NCBI GenBank assembly: GCA_947652115.1
Contig: OX393561.1
Coordinates: forward strand, 3,368,949 to 3,432,948
Reading direction: 5' to 3'
DNA from: Blastomussa wellsi
Lineage: Eukaryota > Cnidaria > Anthozoa > Scleractinia > Plerogyridae
Length of the DNA: 64,000 bases
This document shows positions 1 to 12,400 of this stretch, piece after piece (the stretch's first letter is position 1; every line of letters starts with the position of its first letter). Position numbers and translations under genes: made by a program. The notes under the pieces were generated by a model. The model was not told where the DNA came from, ran no database searches, and saw only the letters and a list, made by a program, of their open reading frames with translations.

Positions 1-753
1 GTTCAATTCTGCCTGTAACCATCCCCCCGGGCAACCCCGGGACAAGTCCAGCCCTTTCGGCCCGGGGGTGGTGAATTGTTTTAAGAGGCCTTGGCCCGGG
101 GGGGGGGGAGTGGGGCAAGTGCTTTCTCAATGTTCTTCCTAGTTCGCCTATCGGTTGACACGATTGTGCCATATTGCACTAGGAGACTGCCTATTTCCAG
201 GGAAAAGCTGTAAAAATTGTAGCTGTCTGGTTAGAGAAGAATAATCTTTTAAAATTGAAATGTGCGTTTGATGGTTTTTTTGCTTTCCCTTTATTGTACT
301 GTTCGCTGGTTGCAAGCTCCTTTCTTCCCTATCCTTTTGAAGAAGTGGCGAGAAGAACGGGTTAGATTTTTTCCTTCAGTTTTCTTTATAAAAAATTTAA
401 TATAGTCTTTATGATTTCTTATGCTATAAATGTAGTCTCCGTTATTCATGAGTAGTCAAGAAAAGCGTTAAAATTCGTGAGTAGACGTGTAACAAGTCGG
501 TCCTTACAAAGACGACATCGCGCTATAACAAGTGGCTAAGTCACCAGAGGCGAGGGACTTCAAGGTCGCTTTAAGAAACATGTAGGTCTTGAGAAAACGT
601 CGTTTTTTGCTATTTTTATAGAAATCAGTATTTTTATCTCGATTTTTTACAGAAAATGACGTATTTGTGGTCGATGAGGAGTCCCAGGGGTGGGGAATTG
701 TCTTTTTCTGCTATGAGGAAACTCTAGCATTATTTGGATGTTCTCTCACACTC
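1..753. other. non-coding stretch, no gene seen
   Basis: The first 120 bases are GC-rich, with several CCCGGG blocks and a run of Gs. The remainder is AT-rich with no open frame, splice-flanked exon or terminal repeat that I can support. It may be part of the first intron of RNA-binding protein gene A, whose first exon is not in the window. Confidence 0.5.
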
Positions 754-891
754 CTAATTCCGCAGTGTTCCATTCCCATTCAAGCACTCTTGTAGGCGAT
801 CGAGAGCTGCAGAAAAAAGATCTTGCCAGTGTAACACTTGTGTTTGGAGTCTTTGGTCTACCCCTCCACTAGGCCTTCCTTCATCCGCCAT
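754..891 (-). CDS. small ORF, 45 aa, unrecognised
   Basis: A short minus-strand frame begins at an ATG in a good context (AAAATGGCGG) and encodes MADEGRPSGG and so on to a stop. It is rich in Gln and Leu around residues 15-38 (QVLHWQDLFSAALDRLQE), which looks like an amphipathic helix. I know no family for it, and no splice donor follows. It could be a real micro-ORF, a first exon remnant from a mobile element, or chance. Confidence 0.2.
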   Translation of the reverse strand: MADEGRPSGGVDQRLQTQVLHWQDLFSAALDRLQECLNGNGTLRN

Positions 892-929
892 TTTCCGTTT
901 AGAAAAGAGTGGGAGCTGGAACCTAATGA

Positions 930-1200
930 TGCGCAAAGCGGGTGCACAGAAAACGTTGAATGAATATATTGCAGCGTGTTGAACCAATATTTCGATCATG
1001 AATGTGAACGAGTATAAACCGTTGAATTTGAATGAATACATCCCGTAAATGTGAGTGAATATATTCATGAATAAGAAATATGTTGTTAAATGTGAATAAA
1101 TATATTTCTTGAAGAAAAACTTAGTTGTTGAATGTGAATAAATATATGGGTGAATAATAATAATAATAGAATTGAATGTGAATGAATATAAACTTTGTGA
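930..1200. repeat. degenerate short tandem repeat
   Basis: Seven or so imperfect repeats of a unit like GAATGTGAATGAATATA occur across this stretch, separated by A/T-rich spacers. It looks like a decaying minisatellite and has no coding meaning that I can see. Confidence 0.5.
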
Positions 1201-1545
1201 ATTTTGCAACATTTCGCCAACCATAGGTGACCAATTTGGGAGCCAAATGGCTCCTTGAAAAAAAGTTAATTTTGTGCCCTGCGAGCTCAGTCATGACCTT
1301 CTACGCCAGGTGGTTTTTGGTCGTTCAGGTTTCCTCTTAGTAGGTGGTGTCCATCACAATTGAAGCTGCCTTGCCTAAGCTACGTGTGCTGCACGTGTTT
1401 CGGCCTGTTTTTGAAAACTGAACTATTGAGTACTTAACAATTTCTGACTTCTAAAATTATTTCTACCTCTTTTCCTTTGTGACATTTTTTATTGTCAATG
1501 GACAGGTGATAAAAGGAAAGGGCAGTAGCGAGGCCAAAATCCGTG

Positions 1546-2409
1546 GGAGTTAAAATAGAGACTGCAATGTCTTCATACAGCATTTCTGATGCCTGGCACG
1601 CTGGTGACAGAATGTTTTCATTGGTCGGTCTATAAAGCGATGACGCATATCTGTCATCAACATTTCAATCATGTGATTGAAAGCCCATGCTGAGACATTT
1701 AACTCGTGCTAAATTTCAGTAAACATGATTTATTTGCTCCTGGGATTTCGGTTGGGAGTGAGGACTTGGAACTATGGTAGAACCACTTGAATTCCCAGTT
1801 AACGGCTTTAGTTATTGCTTCCCGGCTTGTTTACAACATGCTGCCATTTCTGCTTCGGAATGTTTTTAATCAGACTCTATGGAATGTTGTCAAAAAGGAC
1901 CACCTTTGCAAGAAATTTAGAGAAGACCTTTCTTCTTCCTTTCAACAAGCTACATTGAAAATGTTTTCTGTTCTAATGTACGACGTCTTTGTCCTTTCGG
2001 ACTTTTTACCAGCTTTCTGACGTGAAGTTTCCATAAACTGTCTTGAACGAACAGTTACACGAAGGACAAAAATTTGACACGGAAGACTAATCAAAATATT
2101 TTTCTTCGCCCTGTTCGAAACAGGCTTCTTTGGAGTGGAACCGCTCATCGCATTCACATATTCCAATCTTAGACTGCGAGCAGTCTCTATTTTTGCTCCA
2201 AAATCCATAACGAAAGCGAAAAATCCGTAACACAAGCGAAAATTTGCGCGCGTAATAAAAAATGTTCTAATTCCAAGCTTTGTTTACTGCTTCTGAGACC
2301 GGTCAATCATGTTGGAAAGTGGGCGTCAGTGTCAAGGTGACATTGATGTGAGCTGTCAAAGAGCATCAGAAATGCTGTATGAAGACATTGCAGTCTCTAT
2401 TTTAACTCC
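1546..2409. mobile_element. MITE-like element with about 46-bp terminal inverted repeats
   Basis: The left end (1546-1592) reads GGAGTTAAAATAGAGACTGC and continues through ATGTCTTCATACAGCATTTC; the same sequence recurs inverted at 2364-2409. A second inverted pair overlaps it: a stretch containing GACTGCGAGCAGTCTCTATT near 2168-2250 is repeated in reverse near 2455-2534, just outside the first element. This suggests two related palindromic elements inserted next to or into each other. No clean target duplication is visible and no protein is encoded. The self-complementary core GACTGCGAGCAGTC also occurs near 53713. Confidence 0.55.
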
Positions 2410-2534
2410 AGCTGGCGTCCACGAAACTCACGGCTCGCGAATTTGCCGCTCGCCCCTCAAAAATAGCACTCGCAAATTTTCGCTTTCATTACGGATTTTG
2501 GAGCAAAATAGAGACTGCTCGCAGTCTAGAGCTG

Positions 2535-3307
2535 AAATGACAACGAACAACAAGCCGCTCGCGCGAAATTCCGACAGCGACATGGACCTTCCGAAATTGC
2601 GACGTGGAAAGGTTTGAAATTCAGACGGGGGACATAAAGACCCCACTAACAGGGCTTCAGTAGCACTCACTGCCTCTTCATCGTAGAAAACTTGGCAATA
2701 AGGTGCACTTGTGGAGAATAAGCCCACCAAATTACCTGCTCATTTTTATTGGTTTTAGCACTGAGAGATTTGGAAGGTGAAAGAAATAAAAGAATATGAA
2801 ATACTGGCACAATGTAATAAATGAATGGTTCTTTTTTCACTGTTAAGTTTTCGTATTTTATTTTATTTTTTTTTTTAATTTTAATTTACCAACTTCATTG
2901 GTGGGCCTGAACTCTTTTTTCACCTGTTAAGTTTTCAAGATATCTTTGAAGCATTTTCAGACTACTGCAGGCAGTAAATTTTACTGGTTACCACCAAATA
3001 CAGAGAACACTTGGTTGGCCATCACAGAACAGTATTTCCAGTTAAGTGTTGAGTTAATAGGTTTCACTTTTTGGTTCATATTCAAGGTTGACAACGGTAA
3101 TTACTATACATTATAAAACCAAATATTTTTGACGTGTTGTGTCATATTTAGGGTTAAAGCCATCGGAGACTTGAGTTATCCCCAGAGGGAACAACTATGC
3201 AACATAGCAAAATATTTTAATGTTCTGAAAATTTGAGCTCATTTGTTGCATAGTGAGTTCCTCAGTGATCCTTTAACTGCCCGTTTTATTATTTTTTCTG
3301 TTTATAG
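2535..3307 (+). other. intron 1 remainder of RNA-binding protein gene A
   Basis: AT-rich intronic sequence with no open frame or paired repeats that I could support. It ends at an acceptor (TTTATAG) immediately before the RRM exon at 3308. Confidence 0.5.
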
Positions 3308-3411
3308 CAACCATTATATATGATCGTGATTCTGGAAAATCCAGAGGGTTTGGTTTTGTCACCTTTGAGGATGCCGCATCTTTTAAAAAAGCACTAGATT
3401 TTGATCAATCG
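3308..3411 (+). CDS. RRM gene A, exon with RNP1
   Basis: Acceptor TTTATAG and donor GTGAGT flank a 104-base exon that enters in phase 1 and leaves in phase 0. It encodes 35 residues with the RNP1 motif RGFGFVTF. The phases match the equivalent exon of paralogue B exactly. Confidence 0.85.
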
Positions 3412-6400
3412 GTGAGTTCTTTTGTATTGTTGTATGGTTTGTCACATACATTTCATGAACCTAGGTGAACATTTTAAAACCTACTAGCTTTGACGATGAT
3501 AGAAAGAAGGCTTTTTTAAGGTGAAGGGTGACATGCAACACAACCCTGGATACTGAAAATGACAATTTCTAAACAACCACATCAACAACGACAACATACG
3601 ATCTGTGTATGCCCAAGGTGTAGACAAAACAATGTATGGTCTCAAATCATGGCAGTACATGGCCCTGAAGATAGAAATACATAAACAGCAGCCCTAAGAC
3701 ATGAAATTACACTAAGTAGTTTTAATAGATGTTTGAAGACAATTGACTTCTCACAGCTACAATTAATTGCAGGTTTTGTTTTATTTATATCATGTCAATA
3801 TTTTTTAAATGAGATTTTCAATAATCATAGTTAACTGGGAGATCTGCTGTTGGCCAGCGGATGATCTTAGAGGGCATGCATAGATTTCGCCATTGCTATG
3901 CAGTTTCGCCCTCGTGGTTTTGCTTTACCTAGCGTTGTTGCTTTGCCTTGGGGTTTGCCAAATTTACACTGCCTTTTCATCGGTTTAGTTGTTTGCTGCT
4001 AGTTCAAGAGTGCTTTGGTGCCTTTTTCCTTCCGTGTTTGTTTCAGTCCTTTGCGTTCTCGTGGGCTGTCATGCCTCTTCGACGTACCAGAAATAGCTTA
4101 GAGAGTTTGTTACCGGCAGTGTCTTCGGCTCCAGCATCTACCGTTTCGGTCACGACTAGTTCCATTTTGACATCTGTGCAAGCGTCTGGTTCTCCGGCTA
4201 GTACTTCCATATTGCCAGAATTTTTAACCTCAGTGATTCAGGCCATCCAAACTCCGATTTCAGCTATCGTTCAACAGTCGTTGTCTGCCGCGGTCATCGC
4301 CGTTTCAGTTTCTCAAGGCCTTCCCACCAATGCAGTTGAAGGTTCCCTTGCTACTTGTGCGGCACACTTGTACGCATGTGGTTTGCCGCAACTGTGGTCC
4401 TTGTCAACTGCATCAGGTTTCGGTCACGGTTTCTGCCGTGGAATTCTTCAATTTGTACTCCACTTGTGCCAGTGGCTTCGCAAGCAAGCATATCAACTAC
4501 AGGTATGTTCAAGTCTCTTTTTGTCCCATCTTTTGTTCCAGTATTTTCCTCAACTACCTTGTCTTCCATAGCACCTCGTTCTTCTATGGTTGACAATCTA
4601 CCAGCTGCAGTTAATTCTGCCTTTGCTTCCCAACCCATTGTAAGTCATTCGGCGGTTCCTTCGCGTACAGCCTTGCCTCTTCAACAGCCATTCGTGGTCG
4701 GCCCCGGCTACTCTACAGTGCCTTTTAAGGTTGTTTCTCAAATCACAGCGGGAAAGTTTGTGAATCTGGAAGATTTATTAGCAGAAAACATTACCATTAC
4801 CAAGCAAGAACCGCAACTTTGGTTCAATGGCCGTTTGGTGTTGTCTCACACACCCAAAAACTGGAAGCGTCTGATTATGGGCATTGCGTCGTGAGTGGAA
4901 GCCTTTTCAATTTTTTTATCTCATTCTTTGCTTGTCTTTCCCGCATCGTTGGAGAGATCTAACAAGCTGCAAGCTTCTAATACTCCGAAGTTATCGTCAG
5001 TTTAGGGTTTTGTTTTGGCTGGATTACGACCGGGCTTTCAGGGAGCATGCGGCTGCAGAAAAAGTCACCGACTGGTCTAAGGTGCATTTTCAGCTTTTCA
5101 ACTACCAGATAGCTAGCGCTTAAGTTCGTACTCGCCCAGCCTTGTCCAATGTTGTCTCTTCCCAGGAAGAGGCCTCTTAATGCTTCTAGTAAAGTCATTT
5201 GCCATTCATGGAACACTGCATTGCAGTTAATCCACAGTGTAGCTTTCCCCATGTGTGTAGCAAGTGTTGGGGCAATCATCGCACTTCATCTTGTACCTCT
5301 TCGCAATCTTCTCGCTCTCACTCGCCAGATCCTGAGGAGCCAAAGCGTCGCAAGTGTCATTAACTGTCTTGCTGTTGTTGCTACCCCGTATTTACTGAGT
5401 TCATTAATTATTGTTGTTGTTCTTTAGTTGCGTTATATGACACTATTTGTGTCCCTATCCTTTTTGAACAGATCCCCTGCCTTATCTCTAGTCCAGTTTT
5501 CTACTATAATTTGTTGCGTTCACAAAGTGTAACGCAATCCTAATGCAGTCTGTATCGAGATTTTTTGGGAAAACCATGTTCACCGATTTGGCCTCCCTGC
5601 AGCAGGAACAAATTACATCATTTTGCACATGTAAAAAGTCGCGTGTCACGAGTGTGGATTCGGATGACGGTGGAGGACTATTTGTTTATTGCGTGGAGAA
5701 GTGGTAATGGGGTTAACAACATTTCCTTTATCATTTATCGATGCCTTACGGAAGCGTGTATGACTTCTGGTGCGAATACAAAGGTGAGGTTTGCTGTGAT
5801 TTTGACCCGCTCACATACAAGTGCTGGGTAATCAGGAATAAATGTTGTGTTGATCGGCGAGGGAAAATGGCCATGATTTGTGGTCAGAAAACAAAGTCAC
5901 ACAGTTGTAATTGTGTAGCTTGGCAAATGGCCATGATTTGTGGTCAGAAAACAACTTTCCGAGTTGTGTAGCTTGGCACAGAAATTCAATTCTTGTATCT
6001 CAGGTCTCCTATTTACGCGAAGCGGTTCACTTGTGTAGTGACAAGACAGACAAATTGTGCTATTGAACTCAATTTTTGTTTGAGGAAACAGATTGAGCCG
6101 AGCAAATAAGGAAAGCTTGTCTCGGCATAATTAATGAAATCTACGAACGATTAAGTCATGCTTGTCATACATGACATTTTGTTGAGGCTCCGATAAGTGA
6201 TTTTCTTTGCTTTACTTCTGGGAAAATATTAACCATGCATGTTGGAAACTGTAATGGAGTACAGAATTTTGCCAATAGTATGAATTGTTCACCTCAAATT
6301 GTAAATAAAGTACAGAACTTGGCAAGGAGTGTTTGTTTTGTGTGTGATTGTAAATAATTTTCAAAAAAATTCACCATGCAATTAGGACAAATACTCCATT

Positions 6401-9400
6401 GTGAATGTACTTGTCTAATCTTTATTATTACTATTTTGATTCTAGCCACCTCTTTAACATTGCCTGCTGTTAGGGACATTTCTCCACTAAACTGAGTTAT
6501 TTGAAGCTGAGTTGACTCGCTATCCTGATCGGGCAAAGGCTAACTTTGTCCTTCAGGGTATCAAGGAAGGTTTTAGACTTGGTTGCGATATACCTGTAAC
6601 TTTGAAATCAGCTAGAAGAAATAACAAGAGTATAATTGGGAAGGAAGAGTGGCGTACGGTCGTACTTTCTTTACTCCGCAATAATTGCTTTAATTTCTTA
6701 GTGAATCTTGTTTTACACTCAATTTTTGTTATCGCTATTTGCCATTTACGACTCTAACTAAATTAACTATGCCTGAGACTCGTACCACGAAGGCTGCTAG
6801 CACTCAAGGAGCTGATTCCGCGGGATCTGAACTTGTCACAATGGCGACACTGAGGGAGTTGTTGAAAGTGCAAGAAAGAATGTTTAAGAATTTGTTCGAC
6901 TCACTACTGGCCAACGTAAACGCACGGCTAGATTCCGCCATCGGCCAAGTCGCAGAAATCAAAGCTAGACTAGATATTTACGAGAAAGACACTAGCGACT
7001 TGAAGGCGAGCCTCGAGTTCTCCCAGAAAGATATCAAGGACTTGAAACCATGCTCATCCCGACTGCATGAGGTCGAAGAAGAGATTGAAATGATGTGCGG
7101 TTCCCTCGATTACCACACTGATAAGATCGAATATCTGGAGAACCAAAGTAGAAGGAGTAATATTCGAATAGACGGCATTCGAGAGGAAGAAGCAGAAACT
7201 TGGGACAACACCGAAACCAAAGTAAAGGAGATACTCAAAGAGAAGCTTAACCTCGATGAAGAACCGGATATCGAGCGGGCTCATCGAGTCGGCAGAAGAG
7301 CAAATGCTACAACTGGCTCCGTAAGACGTCCAAGGACCATCGTTTGTCGCCTCCGCGATTGGAAGCAAAAAGAACAGATCATCAGAAGTGCAAGGAGAAT
7401 CAAGCCCCCTGGAATTTTTGTTAACGAAGACCTGGCACAAGAAACCCTTGACAAGAGGGAAGAGCAGCGTCCTACGTTTGAAGAAGCGAGAAGAAACGGG
7501 AAAATAGCCTATTTCGTTTTAGACCGGCTGGTTATTAAAGACAGAATTGAGCGTCCCAGTTAAGTACCTTTGTAGTTTTGTGCTTTAGCTTTCTATAATA
7601 TTTATAGTACGTATTTATATGTTTATTATTTATTAGCCATGGCTTCGATTCCTGATCACACTTTACCTTTTAATGCTTTAGACGATTATAGTTTTAACCT
7701 TGCAATTTACGAACTTCAACATGGCCTGGTCCGTTATGATCCTGACACACTTTCCAGCCTAAATTACGATCCTTTATTTTCACGTCACAATCTTTCCCTA
7801 ACTCGTTCTGACGATATAGATCCTGATGTTAATTTCTGCACAGACGACGTCCATTGTGATTACAACATTGAAGATAAATTTAACGAAATGTTGAGAAATG
7901 ATAATTTATGTGATGAAGATTTTTCGCTTCTACATCTAAATATTCGTAGTCTTCAACGTAATCTAAACAGCCTTTCTATTCTTTTGACATGCTTAAATAT
8001 TAAGTTCTCTTTAATTGGCGTTTCTGAGACTTGGCTAAATGATTATTCCCATTTAGTAGACATAGATGGTTTCAAGTTTATTCACAAACATCGCCCAAAT
8101 AGAACTGGTGGTGGTGTTGGCTTATATATTTCTGACAGTCTAGATTTTAAAATTCGCGCTGACTTGAGTTTTGACGATCTTGATGTTGCAGAATCTTTGT
8201 TTATTGAAATATCAAGACCCCATGCACAGGAAAATTTCCCAAAAAACCCTGAATGGTTTTTAGAATGGTATTTACTTTATTTCCCATTTAAAAACTATTT
8301 GAAAACCATTCATGGTAAAACAGAACACTTCCCATTATCGGTTTCTGCCAATTAAACCATTAATGGATAAAAAGTAGAAAACATCCTGGGTATATTCAAA
8401 TATACACGTTGGCTTTGAAGAACTTCCCATTATTGATTTCTGTCATTAACCCATGAATGGATAAGAAATAGAAAACATTATGGGAAATTGCTCCAAATAC
8501 ATGTTGGCTTTAAACAACTTCCCATTGTGGTGTCTTATACGTTTAACATTATGTAGAATGATAGAAAACCATTCTTGGAAAAAACAACTCTTCCTATGAT
8601 TGGCTTTTGTCAATTAAATCATTGATGGATAACAAATAAAAACCATCATAGGCATTATTCAAAATACATGTTGGCTTTGAACACGTCCCATTATTAGATT
8701 ATGCCAATAATCCATGAATGAGTAGTAAATAGAAAACATAATGGGAAATTAGTCAAAATAACTTGTATTTTGACTAATTTCCCATTATGTTTTCTATCTA
8801 TTACCCTAGGCTTAAAACACTGCTCAAGCATTGTGTAGGTGACAGAAAACGATGTTCAATTAAAGTGCAAACAGGGGCATGCTTTCTTCATAAACCATCA
8901 ATGGTCTATTAGTAAATCATACTGGTTATTAGGAAATAACAGCGCGGTTTTAGGCAAAAAGCTTGAATGGCTTTTAAAATACCCATTATCAATTTCCAAC
9001 TTTGGTTATATTCACCATAAATCATTTTCTAGAACAAAGAGAACACAAGATGATTAAGAACAATAAATGTTGGGTTTGTTTATTTGGCTTACATGTGCTG
9101 ACAATACCATTCTATAACCTCAAATTTCTTTGCTATTTCATCATTGGATATAACCTGTTCACATACTTAAACTAAACAACTAATGCAAAATGTGCACAGA
9201 ACTTCTGCATTTTTTTATGACTTGCCACTTTAACTAACACAAACAAGTTTCAGCCATATCTGCACTGGAATCTTAAAGTAATTAGCATTTGCTATCTTAT
9301 CACAGACTGTGTTTGGCAAAAAAATCAGGAAACTTTACCAGTGCAGACTGGCACATTGTTGTAGATTTGATAGCTTTTCAGTATCTAGCTAGCATAATTA

Positions 9401-12400
9401 TTGTTTTGAGAAAGGACCATAGCAAGCAAGAGTGTTCCCTTTAGAATTAGGAATGTCCCATTCAAATTTAAACTTTGAGAGCACAATACTTATATTTGTT
9501 TGCTTCATACATGTACAACTCTAAACTCAACTCCAGCAAACATCGCTGAAAACAATGTCCTTTGCACCACATAAATCAGGAAACTTTTACACTGCAGAAA
9601 TCAAAAAACCTTTATTTTGTGCACATCAGAACGTTGTAGATTTGTAAGCCTATCAGTTTGCACCTCTACATAATTGTTTTGAAGAAAAGCTTCAGCCAGA
9701 AGCAGTGCCATCTCATCTTTAGAATTGTTGGTGCTCCATTTCACTTTAAACTTCTTGAGTGCTGATGCAATTTGCTGCTTCGAAACATCCCCGTACTTTA
9801 CTGCAGTGAACATCACAGTGATGATAATCTTGGCACTGCTTATTGTCAATTCTGAAAGTAATAGACCACATATGAAGATTGGTCAAAGGTAAGTAAAATC
9901 CATTTTTTTTTTGGTTTAATGCATGAATGAAGTGGACCTTTGAGTTGCTAACAATTCTCCCTTAGTACATACCTTGTTCAGATTCCATGTTTTCTTCCTC
10001 ACCATTGCTGTCTGTTTCAGTAATGCTCTTATTATCATCACCATGGTTGCTGCTAGTGGAACTTGAGTCAAGGATCTCAGTATCACCCCCTGATGACTCA
10101 GAGGAGCTGCAGCTTTGGCTTTTTTTGGAATGTTTGTCACCCTGTGGAAAAATGAAGACTAACTATGTTACCATATCAAACATTAAGTAAAGTGAACTTC
10201 TATAATGCAGGGATCCAATCAAAAGCACTGCCAAGTGACATGTTACACTTCTACACAGACATGGAAATTTTAATGCCACAAAATGTTGGGGGAGTGCCAC
10301 AGCCGAATGTTGGCTGTTTTCTCAGGTCACAGTAAACCTCACACTGACACACCCTAATGTTAGTTAAACTTTAAACACTGCAGATAAATTTTTAAGTGAC
10401 AAAGTTTACCAAAGAGTCAGACTTACGTTTTTGCCTGAAACATCCTTGACTTAGAGAAGCACTAGGTTAGTAAAAAGTACCAGGTTGGTTGTGTGATCTT
10501 TAAATCAACATGCCTTATAGAATAGACAAGAAAAGAAAACAACAAGAAACAGCAAAGGAATAAAAACTACTGACCTGACTATAGTCATGCCCCTTGCGGC
10601 GGCGCCGCCGTCTTTCATTGAACACATCCAGAATGTGCTGCTTGATTCCTGCTCGGTTGAAGCCTGCAGGTTCATAGGAACATTGCTCCTCTAGGCTGGA
10701 AACTAACTTCTCGAGTTCTTTTAAGGCACCAACATCTTTTTTAAAAACAGGAATATTGTTCCCACTCCATTTCTCAAGGGCTGCTTTTGTAACAGCATTT
10801 CTCCTACAAAACAGTTAAAAAAGGAGTAAAAAGAACTAATAGGTATGAGTAAGCTAAAATAAGGATTACGTATTTCGAAGGGGCAGGGGGTAAGCTTATC
10901 TTTTTCCAAATGTATAAGTTTTAGAGCGCAGAAAATGCGGCGAACAATACACAAAGTAAATATTAAAAAAACTTTATCAAGCAAAGCCATGACGCATGGC
11001 AGCCTGTTCAGTTGGCTTCTTTTAACAATTTATGGCGATTTAAACATATTTAGTTTATAATTTTCTTACTTTGCTTTGTAAATTCTTTGATCTAGATCAC
11101 TCATCGCCTTTATTTCAGAAATGGTTGGCTTTTTGTTTCCTCTGAAAATCACTGAAGTGTCTGAAGAAGGAACTTCTGATGCGACTTCTTTTAGGCGTAA
11201 CTGGTCTCCCACAGTTTCAAGGCCACAAGCAGTTAACTGCGCAAACGAGCCTACCTTAGCCAGTATGCAAAGAGCCCTTCCGTCAATTTTTTGCGCTAAG
11301 AGAAAAATAAAAAGCGTACGTCAATGGCGAGAAGAAAAGATAATCCCGTGAAACAATGAAAGAGAGGGAATTGGAAGACAAATAGAGCACAAATTTTACC
11401 CGTCTACACCTGGTTGAACTCATTTCTGTTAGTTTTTACACCAAAAGAAACAGCCATGAATCTTGCTAAAATCTTAAAAGAGCCCAGGTGATTCTTCGGG
11501 TAATCCCGTAAAAAAATTAAAGAGAAATTTAACCTTCCCCGTATTCATTCACCGTTTTTTGATTTGGCGCCAAAAGCTACTGAACTGCCGCCATCATTCT
11601 CCTGAATATCTCTTTCATACACATTTCCTTACCATTTCATTATTTAAATTGTCAATTACCTTTTATTTATTATGAAACATCAGTTCAGTAAGTATCTGCT
11701 GGAAAATTGAGTGGTAAAAGCCCGGGAAAATGATCGACGAATAATAAATTGTGCTTACCCTCAAATTTCTTTGCTATTTCATCATTGTATCTCTCACGAA
11801 TCTTATCCGAAACAGTTTCCACCGTCCACTGTGCGACTGAGCTCAAACTGCTGATATCTTCCATGATACTTTCAATTCCTTTTTTCCTGTGTGGAAAGCT
11901 TATAAGTCTAAAAAGCTAACCACAAGATTCCTCTGGATACGCTTGGTCATTTTAAACAGGTTGCATTGAGGAGATCGGAGGGCGCGAAAAGAAGTCGTCG
12001 CGTTTATGTCCAAATTTGGAATCAGACGTGTGCATGTGACTTGCTCCAGTCTTCTTTCTCACTAACCTCGTTCCCATGCCAAACCGGACCGGGCCGTTTC
12101 TCACTCGCCTGCTCTCTTGATGTTCGTCTTGAACTCCATGACGAAGACGAATTTCAACTGGAATTTGCTAGTCTTTTTTTCCTGTGAATATAGTGTCTTA
12201 TTTTTTATTCTTGTTGGTATGAAAAGGAGTTGGGATCGTACGGAGATCATCCGCTGTCAATGCAATGAACTTTCTTACCTTCACGTTCACTGCCCTTGCG
12301 TTAGTTTTATTCTTAGTTTTCTAGTTGTCGCTCTAGTTATTCGTTTTCCCTTAGTTGTTATCTTTATATTCGTAGTTTAGTAATTTTTAGCGCGTTTGTT

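Noticed and set aside
11966..12380. Overlapping + strand frames in the transposon (candidate transposase)
   Set aside because: Phe/Leu/Ser-rich chance frames; too short, and no DDE-like pattern.
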